Source: an uncultured Microbacterium sp.
Lineage (GTDB): Bacteria; Actinomycetota; Actinomycetes; Actinomycetales; Microbacteriaceae
DNA length: 64,000 bases
Reading direction: 5' to 3'
NCBI RefSeq assembly: GCF_900078385.1
Contig: NZ_FLQR01000001.1
Coordinates: forward strand, 372,001-436,000
The translations under genes and the position numbers were made by a program. Positions 45,874-54,568 of this stretch are shown here, in pieces. The notes under the pieces are model-generated. The model did not search any database and was not told the origin of the DNA. It saw only the letters and a program-made list of their open reading frames with translations. The number at the start of each line of letters is the position of its first letter. Position 1 is the stretch's first letter.

Positions 45874-48800
45874 ATGGGTCATCCGCCGTTCCCCGCCCCC
45901 GGCGACACCGCGGGCGACCTGACGGGCGACCTCATGGTGGACGCAGCGCAGCGCAGCGTGCTGATGCTTCCCTCCGACGCGTCCGGCGTCGTCGTGGGCG
46001 CCCCGGGCACGGGCAAGACCCGCACGATCGTCGACCGTGTCGCGCGTCTCGTCGCCGACGGGATGCCGCCCGAGGCGCTCCTCGTGCTCACTCCGACGCG
46101 GCAGGCGGCCACGTCGCTGCGCGACCGCCTCGCCCTCGCGGTCGGCGTCGCGACGACGGGTCCGCTCGCCCGCTCCGTCGCGGCCTTCGCCTATCAGCTC
46201 GTGCGCGCCGAGGCGGTCCGTACTGCGGCGGAGCCGCCGCAGCTGCTCACGGGGCCCGACGAGGATCAGCTCGTGGCCGACCTCCTCGCCGGCGACGCCG
46301 AGGACGAGGCGGCGGGGCCGTCCCGCTGGCCGGAGTGGCTGCCCGCCGAGGTCCGCGCGACCCGGGGCTTCCGCACCGAGGTGCGGGCGTTCCTCGCCGA
46401 GTGCACGACGCTCGGCATCGAGCCGGCCGGCCTCGCGGCGCGGGCCGCCGCGGAGGAGCGTCCGGTCTGGGCGTCGATGGCCTCGTTCGCCCGGGAGTAC
46501 CACCGTGTCCGCGCCGACATGCGCGGCGCGCACCGCGACGCGGCCGGGCTCGTCCGCGAGGCCGTGGGACTCGTCCGGCAGGGCCAGGCCGCACAGGGCG
46601 CGTTCGCGCAGCTCCGCGCGGTCCTCGTCGACGACGCCCAGGAGCTGACTTTCGGCGGCGTCGAGCTGCTCGAGGCGTGCCGCGCCCGGGGCGTCGCCGT
46701 GCTCGCGTTCGGCGACCCCGACGTCGGGTCCGGCGCCTTCCGCGGCGCGACGCCGGAGAACTTCGCCCGGCTCGCGGCATCCGGCCCCGTGCACGTCCTG
46801 CCGGCGGTGCACCGCGGCACGGCCCCGCAGCGGGACCTGACCGCCGAGGTCACCTCGCGGATCGGCGCGGCGGGGATCGTCGCGCACCGCCAGCGCCCCA
46901 CGGCGGCGGCACCGGACGGCACGGTGCGGGCGCTGGCCCTGCGCTCACCGGCGGAGGAGCACGACGCCATCGCCCGGCTCCTCCGCGAACGGCATGTGCA
47001 CGGCGGCGTTCCGTGGTCGGAGTGCGTCGTCATCGCGCACGACACGCGGCAGGTGCTGACCCTCGAGGCCGAGCTCGCGGCGCGCGAGGTCCCCACACGC
47101 GCGACCGGGCAGGGGGCGCCGCTGGCCGGCGCCCGCGCCGTCCGCGACCTGCTGCGGATCGTGCTGCTCGCCGCGCGGGAGAGCGCGGAGTGGACGAACG
47201 ACGAGGTCGGCGACGCGCTGCGCGGCGCGGGGCTCGATCCCGTCGAGCTCCGCCGGCTGCGGACGGCGCTGCGTCATCAGACCCTGCGGCAGGCGGCGGA
47301 GGAGGATGGCGTCCCCGGCGCCGCAGAGCCGACCGGGGCGGCCCTGCTGGCATCCGCGCTCGCCCACCCCGCCGAGTTCGCCCTCGTCGACACGCGCGAG
47401 GCGCGCCGCGCCGCGCGCATCGGCACGGCCATCGCGGCGCTCCGCGCGCAGCTCGCCGCCGAGGCGACGGCCCACGAGCTCCTGTGGACGGCGTGGGAGA
47501 GCCTCGACGGGCAGCGGACGTGGCAGGCCGCCGCCGCGGGGCACGGTCCGCTCGCGGAGCAGGCGGGCCGCGAGCTCGATGCCGTCGTCGCGCTGTTCCA
47601 GGCCGCCAAACGGCACGGCGAGCGGGCCGACGGCACGGCGCCCCTGACGTTCCTCCGCGGCATCCTCGACTCCGACGTCGCCGAGGACCGCTTGGGCGGC
47701 CCCGCCCCCGACGGAGTCGTGCAGGTGCTGACCCCCGCCGCGGCGCTCGGAACCGAGTTCGACACGGTCGTCGTGGCCGGTGTGCAGGACGGCGTGTGGC
47801 CGAACCTGCGCGCGCGCGGGAGCCTTCTCGAGACGTGGCGGCTGTCGGCGTCGGGCGACGCGGATGCCGTCGACCGCCGGCGGGGCGTGCTCCACGACGA
47901 GCTGCGGCTCTTCGCCCGGGCGATCTCCCGCGCCCGGTCCCTCCTGGTCATCACGGCCGTCGACGACGACGACACGGGGCCCAGCGCGCTGTTCGAGCTG
48001 CTGCCCCCGGCAGACGGCGTCGGGCCCGAGCATCCGCTGTCGCTGCGCGGCCTCGTCGCCCAGCACCGCCGCCTCCTCACCGAGCCGCGCGCGAGCAGCG
48101 CGGCACAGGCCCACGCCGCGGGCCAGCTCGCGCTCCTGGCCGCCGCGGGCGTCTCCGGCGCCGACCCGGCCGAATGGTTCGGCATCCGGCCACCGACCTC
48201 CACGGCGCCGTTGCGAGACCTCGAACGCGAGGACGTGCGCGTGTCGCCGTCCCGCCTGCACACGCTCGACGAGTGCGAGCTCAACTGGGTGATCGGCGAC
48301 CTCGGCGGCGACAGCGGCGGCGCGGTGGCGGGCCTCGGGACGATCGTGCACGCCGCCCTCGAGCACGCCGAGGGCATCGACGAGGAGTCGCTGTGGGCCG
48401 TCGTGGAGGCGCGCTGGGGCGAGCTGGACTTCGAGTCCGCGTGGCGCGACCGCGCCGAGCGCACGCGCGCCAGAGACCTCGTCCGCCGCCTGGCCGTGTA
48501 CCTGCGCCGCTTCGAGGCCTCCGGCGGGCGCCTCCTCGGCGTCGAGCCGCACTTCGAGATCCCGATCCCGGTCGACGAGGGCGCCCCGCACGGCGCCATC
48601 CTCAGCGGCTACATCGACCGCGTGGAGCTCACCGGCGACGGCGACGTCGTGATCGTGGACCTCAAGACCGGCAAGCGCGAGCCGCAGACCGACGAGAAGG
48701 TCGGCGACCACCCGCAGCTCGCGGCGTACCAGCTCGCCTTCGAGTCCGGTGCGATCCCGGAGGCCGCCGGCCACCCCGGCGGCGGCGCGAAGCTGCTCGT

Positions 48801-49014
48801 GCTGCGTCCCACGGCGACGAAGAAGGACTATGCGGAGCCGCGGCAGGCGCCGTTCACCGACGAGACCCGCGCGGCGTTCCTCGGCAGGGTGCAGGATGCC
48901 GTCCGCGTCATGCGCGGCACGACCTTCGCGGCGCCGTACGAGGAGCACTGCCGTGACGATCACTCCTACGGGCTGTGCCGCATCCACACGATCGGGGCGG
49001 TGAGCAGCTCGTGA
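45874..49014 (+). CDS. adnA: AdnA-like subunit of a helicase-nuclease (RecBCD/AddAB functional analogue)
   Basis: A 1046-residue protein with an N-terminal UvrD-like motor and a C-terminal RecB-type nuclease. Walker A is GAPGTGKTR (42-50). Motif II is VDDAQE (252-257), where the canonical DE is DD, in line with the weak lead motor of AdnA. The nuclease motif is IVDLKTGK with D929 and K931, followed by HPQLAAYQLAF. The pair resects double-strand breaks. Near the C-terminus the cysteines are only LDEC, EEHC and GLC, so a complete Fe-S cysteine set is not visible. The ATG at 45874 is set by a leaderless -10. The stop overlaps adnB by four bases. Confidence 0.88.
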   Translation: MGHPPFPAPGDTAGDLTGDLMVDAAQRSVLMLPSDASGVVVGAPGTGKTRTIVDRVARLVADGMPPEALLVLTPTRQAATSLRDRLALAVGVATTGPLARSVAAFAYQLVRAEAVRTAAEPPQLLTGPDEDQLVADLLAGDAEDEAAGPSRWPEWLPAEVRATRGFRTEVRAFLAECTTLGIEPAGLAARAAAEERPVWASMASFAREYHRVRADMRGAHRDAAGLVREAVGLVRQGQAAQGAFAQLRAVLVDDAQELTFGGVELLEACRARGVAVLAFGDPDVGSGAFRGATPENFARLAASGPVHVLPAVHRGTAPQRDLTAEVTSRIGAAGIVAHRQRPTAAAPDGTVRALALRSPAEEHDAIARLLRERHVHGGVPWSECVVIAHDTRQVLTLEAELAAREVPTRATGQGAPLAGARAVRDLLRIVLLAARESAEWTNDEVGDALRGAGLDPVELRRLRTALRHQTLRQAAEEDGVPGAAEPTGAALLASALAHPAEFALVDTREARRAARIGTAIAALRAQLAAEATAHELLWTAWESLDGQRTWQAAAAGHGPLAEQAGRELDAVVALFQAAKRHGERADGTAPLTFLRGILDSDVAEDRLGGPAPDGVVQVLTPAAALGTEFDTVVVAGVQDGVWPNLRARGSLLETWRLSASGDADAVDRRRGVLHDELRLFARAISRARSLLVITAVDDDDTGPSALFELLPPADGVGPEHPLSLRGLVAQHRRLLTEPRASSAAQAHAAGQLALLAAAGVSGADPAEWFGIRPPTSTAPLRDLEREDVRVSPSRLHTLDECELNWVIGDLGGDSGGAVAGLGTIVHAALEHAEGIDEESLWAVVEARWGELDFESAWRDRAERTRARDLVRRLAVYLRRFEASGGRLLGVEPHFEIPIPVDEGAPHGAILSGYIDRVELTGDGDVVIVDLKTGKREPQTDEKVGDHPQLAAYQLAFESGAIPEAAGHPGGGAKLLVLRPTATKKDYAEPRQAPFTDETRAAFLGRVQDAVRVMRGTTFAAPYEEHCRDDHSYGLCRIHTIGAVSSS

Positions 49015-52000
49015 CGGCCTCTTCCCGCACACTCTCGCCGGAGACGATCGCCGCCGCGCTCGGACAGTTCCCGCCGACGGCGGAGCAGGCCCGGGTCATC
49101 GCGGCGCCCCTGGATCCCGCGCTCGTCGTCGCGGGGGCGGGAAGCGGGAAGACCGAGACGATGGCGGGACGCGTCGTGTGGCTCGTCGCCAACGGCCTCG
49201 TCCGCCGCGACCAGGTGCTGGGCCTCACCTTCACCCGGAAGGCCGCGGGGGAGCTCGCCGAGCGCATCCACCTGCGGCTGCAGCGCCTCGCCGAGTTCGA
49301 GGCGCGGGGGCTCCTGCCGCTCCTGCCCGACCTGCACGCGACCGGACGGCTCGAGGTCTTCGCCCGCCTCGAGCGCGCCGGAGCCGGCGCGTCGTCGCGC
49401 CGCCTCGCCCTCGATGAGCTGGGCGGCCACGCGCCCGCGGCGCCCGATGCCGACGCGCTCCTGCACCGGCCCACGGTCGCGACCTACAACGCGTTCGCCG
49501 ACCAGATCGTGCGGGAGAACGCCGTCCGCGTCGGCCGCGACGCCGAGGTCGCGGTCCTGAGCGAATCCGCCGCCTGGCTGCTCATGCGCCGCGTCGTGCT
49601 CGACTCCGACGACCCGCGTCTGGAGGACCGGGAGGAGGCGCTGCGGACCGTCATCGACGCCGCACTGCGGATCGCGCGCGACGCGACCGACAACCTCGTC
49701 GACCTCGACGAGGTCGCGGCGTTCCCGGCCCGGTTCGCCACCGTGTGCGAGCGGGAATCGACGTCGGCCCGTGTGAGCGTCTACGCCGACGTCGCCAAGG
49801 CCGCGACCGCGGTCGGCGGGTTGGCCGTCCTGGTCGACCTCGCCCGCGAGTACGCCGCGCAGAAGCGCCGCCTCGGCGTCATCGACTTCTCCGACCAGGT
49901 CGCCGGGGCCGTGGATGTCGTCCGCGGGCACGCCGCCGTGCGCGACGACCTCCGCGACCGGTACCGCGTGGTCCTGCTCGACGAGTACCAGGACACCTCG
50001 GTCGTGCAGACCGACCTCCTCGGCACCGCGTTCCGTGACACCGCCGTCATGGCCGTCGGCGACCCGCATCAGTCGATCTACGGGTGGCGCGGGGCGAGCG
50101 CCGGCAACCTCGGAGACTTCGCCGCCGCCTTCTCCTCGGGCGGGACGAGCGCGCGGTTCTCGCTCATGACGAGCTGGCGCAACAGCGACGAGGTCCTCAC
50201 CGCCGCGGCGGCGGTCCTCGCGCCCCTCGCCGACTCCTCGCCGGTCCCCGTCGAGGCGCTCCGGCCTCGCCCCGGCGCACCCCGCGGCCGCGTGGACATC
50301 GCCGTCGAGGCCGACATCGACGCCGAGGCCGACCGGGTCGCGGCGTGGTTCGCCGACATCCGCGCGCAGCGCAGCGGCGAGGCGACGACCGGCGCGATCC
50401 TCTTCCGCAGCAAGAAGCACATGGTCCGCTTCGGCGACGCGCTCGGCCGGCTGGCGATCCCGCACCGGATCCTGGGCCTCGGCGGCCTCCTGAGCACACC
50501 CGAGGTCGTCGACGTCGTCGCGGCGCTGCGGGTCATCAGCGACCCGCGCGCGGGGTCGGCGCTCCTGCGTCTCCTCGCCGGCCCCCGCTGGGCGATCGGC
50601 CTCGCCGACCTGCGCGCGCTGGCCCAGCTCGGGCGGCGCATCGCGCGGCACGACGCCGCGCTGCAGCCCCTCGAGCCCGAGATCGCCGAACGGATGCGGG
50701 CGTCGGCCGGCGACGAGGAGGGCTCCCTCATCGACGCACTCGACTTCGTGCTGCGCCATGGCGCCGACCACGGCTGGCTCGCCGAACTCACTCCGGCGGC
50801 GCGCGAGCGCCTCCGGGAGGCGGGCGCCGTCTTCGCGGGGCTCCGCCGCGCCGCCGGGATGCCGATCCCCGAGCTCGTCCGGCTCATCGAGCTGGAGCTG
50901 CGCCTGGACGTCGAGCTCGCCGCGAACGAGGCGCGTGGCCCCGCCCGGATCGCCGGCGACCAGCTGCGGGCCTTCGTCGACGAGCTGCACGGGTTCCTCG
51001 CGACCGATGAGAACGGGTCGCTCACGAGCCTGCTCGCCTGGCTCGACCATGCCGAGCGCCTCGACGAGTTCGCCCCGCGCACCGAGCCGCCCGAGGACGA
51101 TGTCGTGCAGCTGCTCACCATCCACGGCAGCAAGGGACTGGAGTGGGATGCCGTCGCCGTCGTGCGGTTCGTCGAGGACGAGCTGCCCACCCGCGCGAAG
51201 GACACGCAGGGATGGCTCGGCTTCGGCGTCCTGCCCTACGCCTTCCGCGGCGATGCCCGCTGGCTGCCGCGACTGGCCTGGGAGGCGCACGACTCCCCGA
51301 CGCAGCAGCACCTGAAGGACGCCCTCGCGGACTTCGCGGCGCAGAACCGCGCGCGCCAGGTGGAGGAGGAGCGCCGCCTCGCGTACGTCGCCGTCACGAG
51401 GGCGCGCGACCACCTGCTGCTGACCGCCTCGAGCTGGTCGGGGACGAAGAAGCCGCGCGACGCGAGTCCGTTCCTGCGCGAGATCGCCGCGGCGCTCGGC
51501 GCGCCGCTGCCGGAGATCGAGGCGGGCGAGAACCCCTTCGAGGGGGAGCGGCGCCTGCTGCAGTGGCCCCTGGACGCCCTCGGCGCGCGCCGCCCCGGAG
51601 TGGAGCGCGCCGCCGCGGTCGTCGCCGACGCGCAGGCCGGGCCCGCCGCGGAGCCCTCGCGAGACCTCGAGCTCCTGCTCGCCGAGCGCGCCGCCCGCGC
51701 CGCCGGGACCGCCGGGCGCGCGCCCACCCGCATCCCCGCGTCGCGGTTCAAGGACTTCGCGACCGACTACGCCGCCGCCGTCGCCGCGTCGACCCGGCCG
51801 CTGCCGGAGCGCCCGTACCGCCAGACGCGGCTCGGCACGCTCTTCCACGCGTGGGTGGAGCAGCGCTCCGGCCTCACGGGACTCGGAGCGTCCCTCGACG
51901 ACGCGCTGTGGGAGGGGGACGAGGAGGCCCCGGGGGGCGCGCATCCCGACGCCGCGGCGCTCGACGGGCTCATCGCGAACTTCCTGGGATCGGAGTGGGC

Positions 52001-52301
52001 GTCGCTGCAGCCGATCGAGGTGGAGACCGAGATCGACTTCGCCGACCCGGACGCCCTCGGCGACGGGCGGCCGCACGTCATCATCTGCAAGCTGGATGCC
52101 GTCTACCGCCGGGCGGACGGCCGGATCGAGATCGTCGACTGGAAGACCGGCCGGCCGCCGCGGACGCCGCAGGAGCGCCGCGAGCGGATGATCCAGCTCG
52201 AGCTGTACCGGCGCGCGTACCACGCGAAGCACGGTGTCCCGGTGGAGGAGATCGACGTCGCGCTCTACTACGTCGCGGACGACCTCGTGCTGCGCGGCTG
52301 A
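49011..52301 (+). CDS. adnB: AdnB-like subunit of a helicase-nuclease
   Basis: A 1096-residue protein, the active motor of the pair. Walker A is VVAGAGSGKTETM, motif II VLLDEYQDTS (D324-E325), motif III AVGDPHQSIYGWRGAS, then LLTIHGSKGLEWDAVAVV and the motif VI AYVAVTRARDHLLL. The C-terminal nuclease has EIVDWKTGRPP (D1043, K1045) and QLELYRRAYHAKHG. Positions of these residues are close to those known for mycobacterial AdnB. It translocates on single-stranded DNA and, with AdnA, unwinds and cuts broken ends. The GTG at 49011 overlaps the adnA stop. Confidence 0.92.
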   Translation: MTASSRTLSPETIAAALGQFPPTAEQARVIAAPLDPALVVAGAGSGKTETMAGRVVWLVANGLVRRDQVLGLTFTRKAAGELAERIHLRLQRLAEFEARGLLPLLPDLHATGRLEVFARLERAGAGASSRRLALDELGGHAPAAPDADALLHRPTVATYNAFADQIVRENAVRVGRDAEVAVLSESAAWLLMRRVVLDSDDPRLEDREEALRTVIDAALRIARDATDNLVDLDEVAAFPARFATVCERESTSARVSVYADVAKAATAVGGLAVLVDLAREYAAQKRRLGVIDFSDQVAGAVDVVRGHAAVRDDLRDRYRVVLLDEYQDTSVVQTDLLGTAFRDTAVMAVGDPHQSIYGWRGASAGNLGDFAAAFSSGGTSARFSLMTSWRNSDEVLTAAAAVLAPLADSSPVPVEALRPRPGAPRGRVDIAVEADIDAEADRVAAWFADIRAQRSGEATTGAILFRSKKHMVRFGDALGRLAIPHRILGLGGLLSTPEVVDVVAALRVISDPRAGSALLRLLAGPRWAIGLADLRALAQLGRRIARHDAALQPLEPEIAERMRASAGDEEGSLIDALDFVLRHGADHGWLAELTPAARERLREAGAVFAGLRRAAGMPIPELVRLIELELRLDVELAANEARGPARIAGDQLRAFVDELHGFLATDENGSLTSLLAWLDHAERLDEFAPRTEPPEDDVVQLLTIHGSKGLEWDAVAVVRFVEDELPTRAKDTQGWLGFGVLPYAFRGDARWLPRLAWEAHDSPTQQHLKDALADFAAQNRARQVEEERRLAYVAVTRARDHLLLTASSWSGTKKPRDASPFLREIAAALGAPLPEIEAGENPFEGERRLLQWPLDALGARRPGVERAAAVVADAQAGPAAEPSRDLELLLAERAARAAGTAGRAPTRIPASRFKDFATDYAAAVAASTRPLPERPYRQTRLGTLFHAWVEQRSGLTGLGASLDDALWEGDEEAPGGAHPDAAALDGLIANFLGSEWASLQPIEVETEIDFADPDALGDGRPHVIICKLDAVYRRADGRIEIVDWKTGRPPRTPQERRERMIQLELYRRAYHAKHGVPVEEIDVALYYVADDLVLRG

Positions 52302-52314
52302 TCGGGGCGGGCGC

Positions 52315-53601
52315 TCAGGCGGTGCCGGTCCAGCGTCGCAGGGCGTTGCGCGCCGCGGCGTCCGGGTCGTCGCCGTCGTCCTCGGACTCCGCCGGACGCG
52401 CCTCCGCCGTGCGGGCAGCGTCTACGCGGGTCGCGTCGCCGGTCTCCGCGGCCGCACGCTGCGGCGACCAGTCGGACAGCTCGATCGGGACGGTCTCGAG
52501 GTCGACCTGCTCCTCGTCGTCCGCGTCGCCGTCTTCGTCGTCCGCAGCGAACGCCGACATCGTGCGGGCATCGTAGGTGTCGGTGTGCATCGACGTGTCC
52601 ACGTCGCCGGACGCATCCGGGACGCGGCGGATCGCTGCGAACGCGTCGTCGACCGTCACGCGGGCCTGCGTCAGCGGCGGCTCGTCGCGCACGTTCTCCG
52701 CGAGCGCCTCCAGCAGCGCGACGGCGTCGTCGACGACCGAGTCGGCGCCGACGGTGTGGCCGTGCACGAGCCACTTCGCGAACTCCAGTTCGGCGTGCAG
52801 GCGCGCGCGCTCGGCGATGAGGGCGTCGGGGGCGCGGTGCGAGGCGTGCGTGTAGGCGTCCAGGACGTCCGCACGACCGGCCGTCGCCGACGCGAGCCAG
52901 CGGAGGTCGACCGCGGGGTCGCCCGCGCTCAGCCCGCCCCAGGTGAGGAGTCCCGTGACGGCGGGGACGCCGTCCTCGTCGTCCTCGAGGACGAAGGACG
53001 CCGGTTCGACGCCGCCCAGCACGACGGTGGTCTCGAACCGCCACAGCGCGTCCGCGCCGATCGCGGTGCTCCAGCGGCGCAGCAGCCCGAACGGCAGGCG
53101 GCCGGTGGCCTCCGCGCGGTCGAGCAGGCGCTCGGCCTCGTCGCGCACCTGGGTCGAGGTGAGGACCGCGAGACCCGCGTCGCGGACGACGGTGACCGGG
53201 AGGTCGTGGACGGCGGCCAGCGCCAGGCCGATCGCGGTCGCGACGCCGGGGCCGGCGGGGATGTGCGCCGCGTCGACGCGGTAGCCGGGCAGCATGGTCT
53301 GGACGAGGGCGTGCATGCCGTCCACCGTCGTCTCGCCCAGCACATCGGGGGCGTGGAAGGGCAGGACGCCGCGGACGCCGGCCGACAGGGCGCGCAAGGC
53401 CCGCGCCTCGGCCCGCAGGTCGCCGTCGGCGTCGACGTCCACCGGAACGCGCACCACGACGCGGCGGCCGTCGTCGAGCGTGGCCACGGCACTGTCGTAG
53501 CGTCCCGACGAGCCTTCGGTGAGCGCGCCGACCCTCACGACCCCGATCCGGGGGAGGGCGGACGTCACCGACGCGGCTAGAGTGAGGGGTGAGCGTGCCA
53601 T
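52315..53601 (-). CDS. Aminoglycoside-phosphotransferase-fold protein lacking catalytic residues (pseudokinase)
   Basis: A 428-residue protein whose first 300 residues follow the APH/Mph kinase fold: N-lobe with DGRRVVVRVPVD, AEARALRAL, and C-lobe with LGLALAAVHDLP and GLSAGDPAVDLRWL. The catalytic HGDxxxxN is LGG at 195-197 with S202 in place of Asn, and the metal-binding IDW is LTW at 219-221. The N-lobe lysine is Arg (about residue 51). The C-terminal 120 residues are acidic and unstructured, ending AARNALRRWTGTA. It converges with adnB and is divergent from nudC. It is likely a binding or scaffold protein, not an antibiotic-resistance enzyme. Confidence 0.82.
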   Translation of the reverse strand: MARSPLTLAASVTSALPRIGVVRVGALTEGSSGRYDSAVATLDDGRRVVVRVPVDVDADGDLRAEARALRALSAGVRGVLPFHAPDVLGETTVDGMHALVQTMLPGYRVDAAHIPAGPGVATAIGLALAAVHDLPVTVVRDAGLAVLTSTQVRDEAERLLDRAEATGRLPFGLLRRWSTAIGADALWRFETTVVLGGVEPASFVLEDDEDGVPAVTGLLTWGGLSAGDPAVDLRWLASATAGRADVLDAYTHASHRAPDALIAERARLHAELEFAKWLVHGHTVGADSVVDDAVALLEALAENVRDEPPLTQARVTVDDAFAAIRRVPDASGDVDTSMHTDTYDARTMSAFAADDEDGDADDEEQVDLETVPIELSDWSPQRAAAETGDATRVDAARTAEARPAESEDDGDDPDAAARNALRRWTGTA

Positions 53602-53665
53602 GCCCCCAGGGTAGGCGGGGCACGCCCCGGCGCCCACGCGCCACGCCCGGCAAGGAAGGTCCTCG

Positions 53666-54568
53666 ATGACGTCGCAGGAGGCTTTTCCGCCGCCCGCTCT
53701 GGCTCGGGCGAGCCTGGACCGGGCCGCCGATGAGCGGCTCGAGGACGGACTCGTCGCCCGGCTGCGCGCGGCGGCGGACACCCGCGTGCTCGTCGTGCAC
53801 GGCGACCGGGCGCCCGTCCGCGGCGCCGCGCTGCACTACGTCGGCCCCGCGGAGGTGCGCGGCGGTGCGGAGTGGGCCTTCCTCGGCCGCGACGACGCCG
53901 GCGCTCCCGTCCTCGTCGCGGCGACCGCGGCAGGTGACCCTGCCCCCGTCGACGACGAGGCATGGGAGTCGCTGCGGGTCATCGGCGGAGAGCTGCCCGC
54001 GGCCGACGCGGGCGCCTTCGTCGAGGCGCTGAGCCTCGGGCGCTGGCTGCTCGACGCCCCGTTCTGTCCGGCGTGCGGCACGCGCACCGTCATCCGCTCG
54101 GCGGGCTGGGCGCGCACATGCCCGGCGTGCGGGCGCGAGCACTTCCCGCGCACCGATCCCGCCGTCATCGTCGCGGTCCTGAGCGCCGACGGCGACCGCA
54201 TCCTGCTGGGCAAGAACGCGATGTGGGCGGCGCAGAACCGCTACTCGACGTTCGCCGGCTTCGTCGAGGCGGGGGAGTCGCTCGAATCCGCCGTCGGGCG
54301 GGAGGTCTTCGAGGAGGCCGGCGTCACCCTCACGGGACTGCGCTACCTCGGCTCGCAGGCGTGGCCCTACCCCCGCTCGCTCATGCTCGGCTTCCATGCG
54401 ACCGTCGTCAACGACGCCGCCGCGCGCGCGGACGGCGAGGAGATCGTCGACGTGCGCTGGTTCACCCGCGATGAGATCGGCGCGGCGCTGCGCGGCGCCG
54501 CCGACTTCGGGCTGCCGGGCACCGCGTCCATCGCGCACCGCCTCATCCTCGATTGGCATGCCGGATGA
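53666..54568 (+). CDS. nudC: NAD(+) diphosphatase / RNA deNADding hydrolase NudC
   Basis: A Nudix hydrolase (300 aa) that cleaves NADH to NMNH and AMP and removes NAD caps from RNA. The zinc-ribbon cysteines are in FCPACGTRT and TCPACGREHFPR. The Nudix box reads GFVEAGESLESAVGREVFEEAGV. The NudC-specific SQPWPFPxS array is SQAWPYPRSLM, a small variation. The ATG at 53666 follows AAGGAAGG. Its stop overlaps the uvrD-like gene by four bases, so decapping or NAD turnover is co-expressed with a repair helicase. Confidence 0.95.
   Translation: MTSQEAFPPPALARASLDRAADERLEDGLVARLRAAADTRVLVVHGDRAPVRGAALHYVGPAEVRGGAEWAFLGRDDAGAPVLVAATAAGDPAPVDDEAWESLRVIGGELPAADAGAFVEALSLGRWLLDAPFCPACGTRTVIRSAGWARTCPACGREHFPRTDPAVIVAVLSADGDRILLGKNAMWAAQNRYSTFAGFVEAGESLESAVGREVFEEAGVTLTGLRYLGSQAWPYPRSLMLGFHATVVNDAAARADGEEIVDVRWFTRDEIGAALRGAADFGLPGTASIAHRLILDWHAG

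Noticed and set aside
48966..52232. A 1088-codon open frame antisense to adnB
   Set aside because: Same composition artefact. No homology-like motifs, and the plus strand encodes all helicase and nuclease motifs.
52315..53601. Antibiotic resistance gene (macrolide or aminoglycoside phosphotransferase)
   Set aside because: The fold fits, but catalytic Asp, Asn, metal Asp and N-lobe Lys are all replaced, so resistance by phosphorylation is not expected.
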